Origin: an uncultured Paracoccaceae bacterium
Lineage (GTDB): Bacteria; Pseudomonadota; Alphaproteobacteria; Rhodobacterales; Rhodobacteraceae
Direction: 5' to 3'
NCBI GenBank assembly: GCA_937138255.1
Contig: CAKZOU010000042.1
Location: 1 to 33,183 of the forward strand
DNA length: 33,183 bases
Part shown: one piece after another, positions 32,234-33,183 of the stretch
How the letters are laid out: each line of letters starts with the position of its first letter
Numbering within the stretch: position 1 is the first letter of the stretch
Notes under the pieces: model-generated
What the model was told of the DNA's origin: nothing
Database searches by the model: none
The model's input: the letters and a program-made list of their open reading frames with translations, nothing else
Translations under genes and position numbers: made by a program

Positions 32234-32583
32234 AAGACCGTATCTCGCGCATCTGGAAGCGCCACCCTGTCCTCGCGGCGCTCTTCGCTCTTGCGGTCAT
32301 CGCGATGGTGGGCTTCGGGATCCGCACCGTGAGCTTCTGGCTCTACTGGCAGAACCCCGATCATCACGAGCAGCCGATCGAAGCCTGGATGCCGCCGCGC
32401 TATGTCGGGATGAGCTATGGCATCCCGCCCGAGATCCTCGGGCCGCTTCTGGGCCTTGCCCCGGGCGAGGACCGCCACATCACGATGGGCCAGATCGCCA
32501 GCGAGCGCGGCCAGAGCCTCGAAGACCTCGCAGCCGAGATCAAGGCCGCCGCCGATGCGACGCGGGCGGCCGGAGATCGGTAA
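32230..32583 (+). CDS. Single-helix membrane protein, function unknown
   Basis: A 117-residue protein with a basic N-terminus (MKDRISRIWKRHP), one membrane helix (about 15-37, 'LAALFALAVIAMVGFGIRTVSFWLYW'), then a periplasmic part with 'PIEAWMPPRYVGMSYGIPPEILGPLLGLAPGEDRHITMGQIASERGQSLEDLAAEI' (read in sections). This part looks like a small conserved helical domain, but I do not recognise a family. It overlaps the VWA gene (ATGA) and the DedA gene (TAATG), so all three are translated together. Confidence 0.8.
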   Translation: MKDRISRIWKRHPVLAALFALAVIAMVGFGIRTVSFWLYWQNPDHHEQPIEAWMPPRYVGMSYGIPPEILGPLLGLAPGEDRHITMGQIASERGQSLEDLAAEIKAAADATRAAGDR

Positions 32584-33183
32584 TGGAGAGCTTTCTCGCC
32601 CTCGTCACCGATTATGGCGCGTGGATCCTTTTCGCGGTGACCTTTCTCAGCTGCCTTGCCATGCCGGTTCCCGCCTCGCTCATGATGCTGGCGGGCGGCG
32701 GCCTTGTCGCCTCGGGCGATCTGGGCGGCTTGCAGGCAGCAGGCGCGGCACTTGGGGGCGCGGTTCTAGGCGATCAGACCGGCTATGCCCTTGCACGGAT
32801 GACCGGCGGCGGGCGCTTTGCCGGTTGGGTCAACCGCAAGCCCGCCCGCGCCAAGGCCATGAGCCGCGCCCATGAGATGACAGGCCGCTGGGGCAATCTC
32901 GGCATCTTCCTCAGCCGCTGGTTGGCGAGCCCCTTGGGGCCTTATGTCAACCTCGCCGCCGGGATCATGCGGATCGACTGGCCGCGGTTCCTTCTCTGGG
33001 GAGCCTTGGGCGAGATCGTCTGGGTCACCGCTTATATCGGCATGGGCTATGTCTTTGCCGGACAGATGACCGCCGTGGCCGAAATCGCAGGCAACGCCTC
33101 GGGATTTCTCGCCGCGGCGGCGGTGGTGGCGGGCCTAGGCGCCTATCTCTGGAAGATGGGGGCTGAGAACCCCAAAAAGAAAC
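32583..33183 (+). CDS. DedA family membrane protein (runs off the window)
   Basis: The 200 visible codons encode a DedA/SNARE-associated-type membrane protein. Hydrophobic stretches include 'WILFAVTFLSCLAMPVPASLMMLAGGGLVASG', 'GAALGGAVLGDQTGYALARMTGGG', 'FLSRWLASPLGPYVNLAAGIMRIDWPRFLLWGALGEIVWV' and 'FLAAAAVVAGLGAYLW' (parts of longer runs). The conserved 'SRWLASPLGPYVNLAAG' corresponds to the family F/S-R-W/F-x-P-x-R segment, with Leu-Gly where many have Val-R. DedA proteins include lipid-carrier translocases. The stop lies just outside the window; about 200 residues is the usual length, so little is missing. Confidence 0.88.
   Translation, partial: MESFLALVTDYGAWILFAVTFLSCLAMPVPASLMMLAGGGLVASGDLGGLQAAGAALGGAVLGDQTGYALARMTGGGRFAGWVNRKPARAKAMSRAHEMTGRWGNLGIFLSRWLASPLGPYVNLAAGIMRIDWPRFLLWGALGEIVWVTAYIGMGYVFAGQMTAVAEIAGNASGFLAAAAVVAGLGAYLWKMGAENPKKK

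Noticed and set aside
1-33183. Search for CRISPR arrays, insertion sequences, prophage or integration sites
   Set aside because: No spaced direct repeats, transposase, integrase or phage genes were seen. The tRNA-Pro gene is followed by its own terminator and dcd, with no duplicated tRNA end noticed.

Overview
The window is a dense, GC-rich stretch of a bacterial chromosome with almost no intergenic space. Gene content and protein sequences point to an alphaproteobacterium of the Rhodobacterales (Rhodobacteraceae). The clues are a DUF4167 protein, a double-length dCTP deaminase, an ornithine-lipid acyltransferase OlsB, a one-cysteine DksA, the rpmF-plsX-fabH-ihfA-MerR cluster, the xth / A-type Fe-S carrier / dgt / argS / SPOR / scpA-scpB neighbourhood, and a MoxR-DUF2927-CoxE-like operon. 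No insertion sequence, prophage, CRISPR array or rRNA is visible. One tRNA (Pro, GGG) is present.

Layout. 1-63 is the tail of a plus-strand gene (possibly rsmA), closed by a hairpin. 86-6358 is a minus-strand block: DUF4167; prmC and prfA (translation termination); a DUF1499 membrane protein; two chained ureohydrolases (a guanidinobutyrase-like and an agmatinase-like enzyme); and an M20 amidohydrolase. The last three suggest breakdown of arginine-derived guanidino compounds. 6422-8343 (plus) holds mazG and a lone periplasmic ferric-iron binding protein, whose promoter carries two tandem iron/Fe-S-type operators. 8381-11524 (minus) holds uup, olsB and bamE.

11607-17971 (plus) runs yceD, rpmF, plsX, fabH, ihfA, a MerR-type regulator, tRNA-Pro, dcd and a Ca2+/Na+ antiporter: ribosome, lipid initiation, nucleoid and dUMP supply. 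17968-24331 (minus) holds a 67-aa protein, a GNAT enzyme, scpB, scpA, a SPOR protein, argS and dgt. In relatives as I recall them nagZ lies in this series and tatABC follows scpB; neither is here. 24425-26452 (plus) holds an SDR with an altered catalytic tetrad, an ErpA/IscA-like carrier and xth. 26449-28060 (minus) holds a FAD monooxygenase and dksA.

28256-33183 (plus) is the most interesting part: seven genes with gaps of at most four bases or overlapping start/stop codons. They encode a MoxR AAA+ ATPase, a GNAT enzyme, a DUF2927 lipoprotein, a 56-aa two-helix membrane protein, a CoxE-like VWA protein with an altered MIDAS, a one-helix membrane protein and a DedA protein (cut by the window end). 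I infer an ATPase/VWA chaperone module working with cell-envelope partners; its client is unknown. Most other genes are ordinary housekeeping genes.
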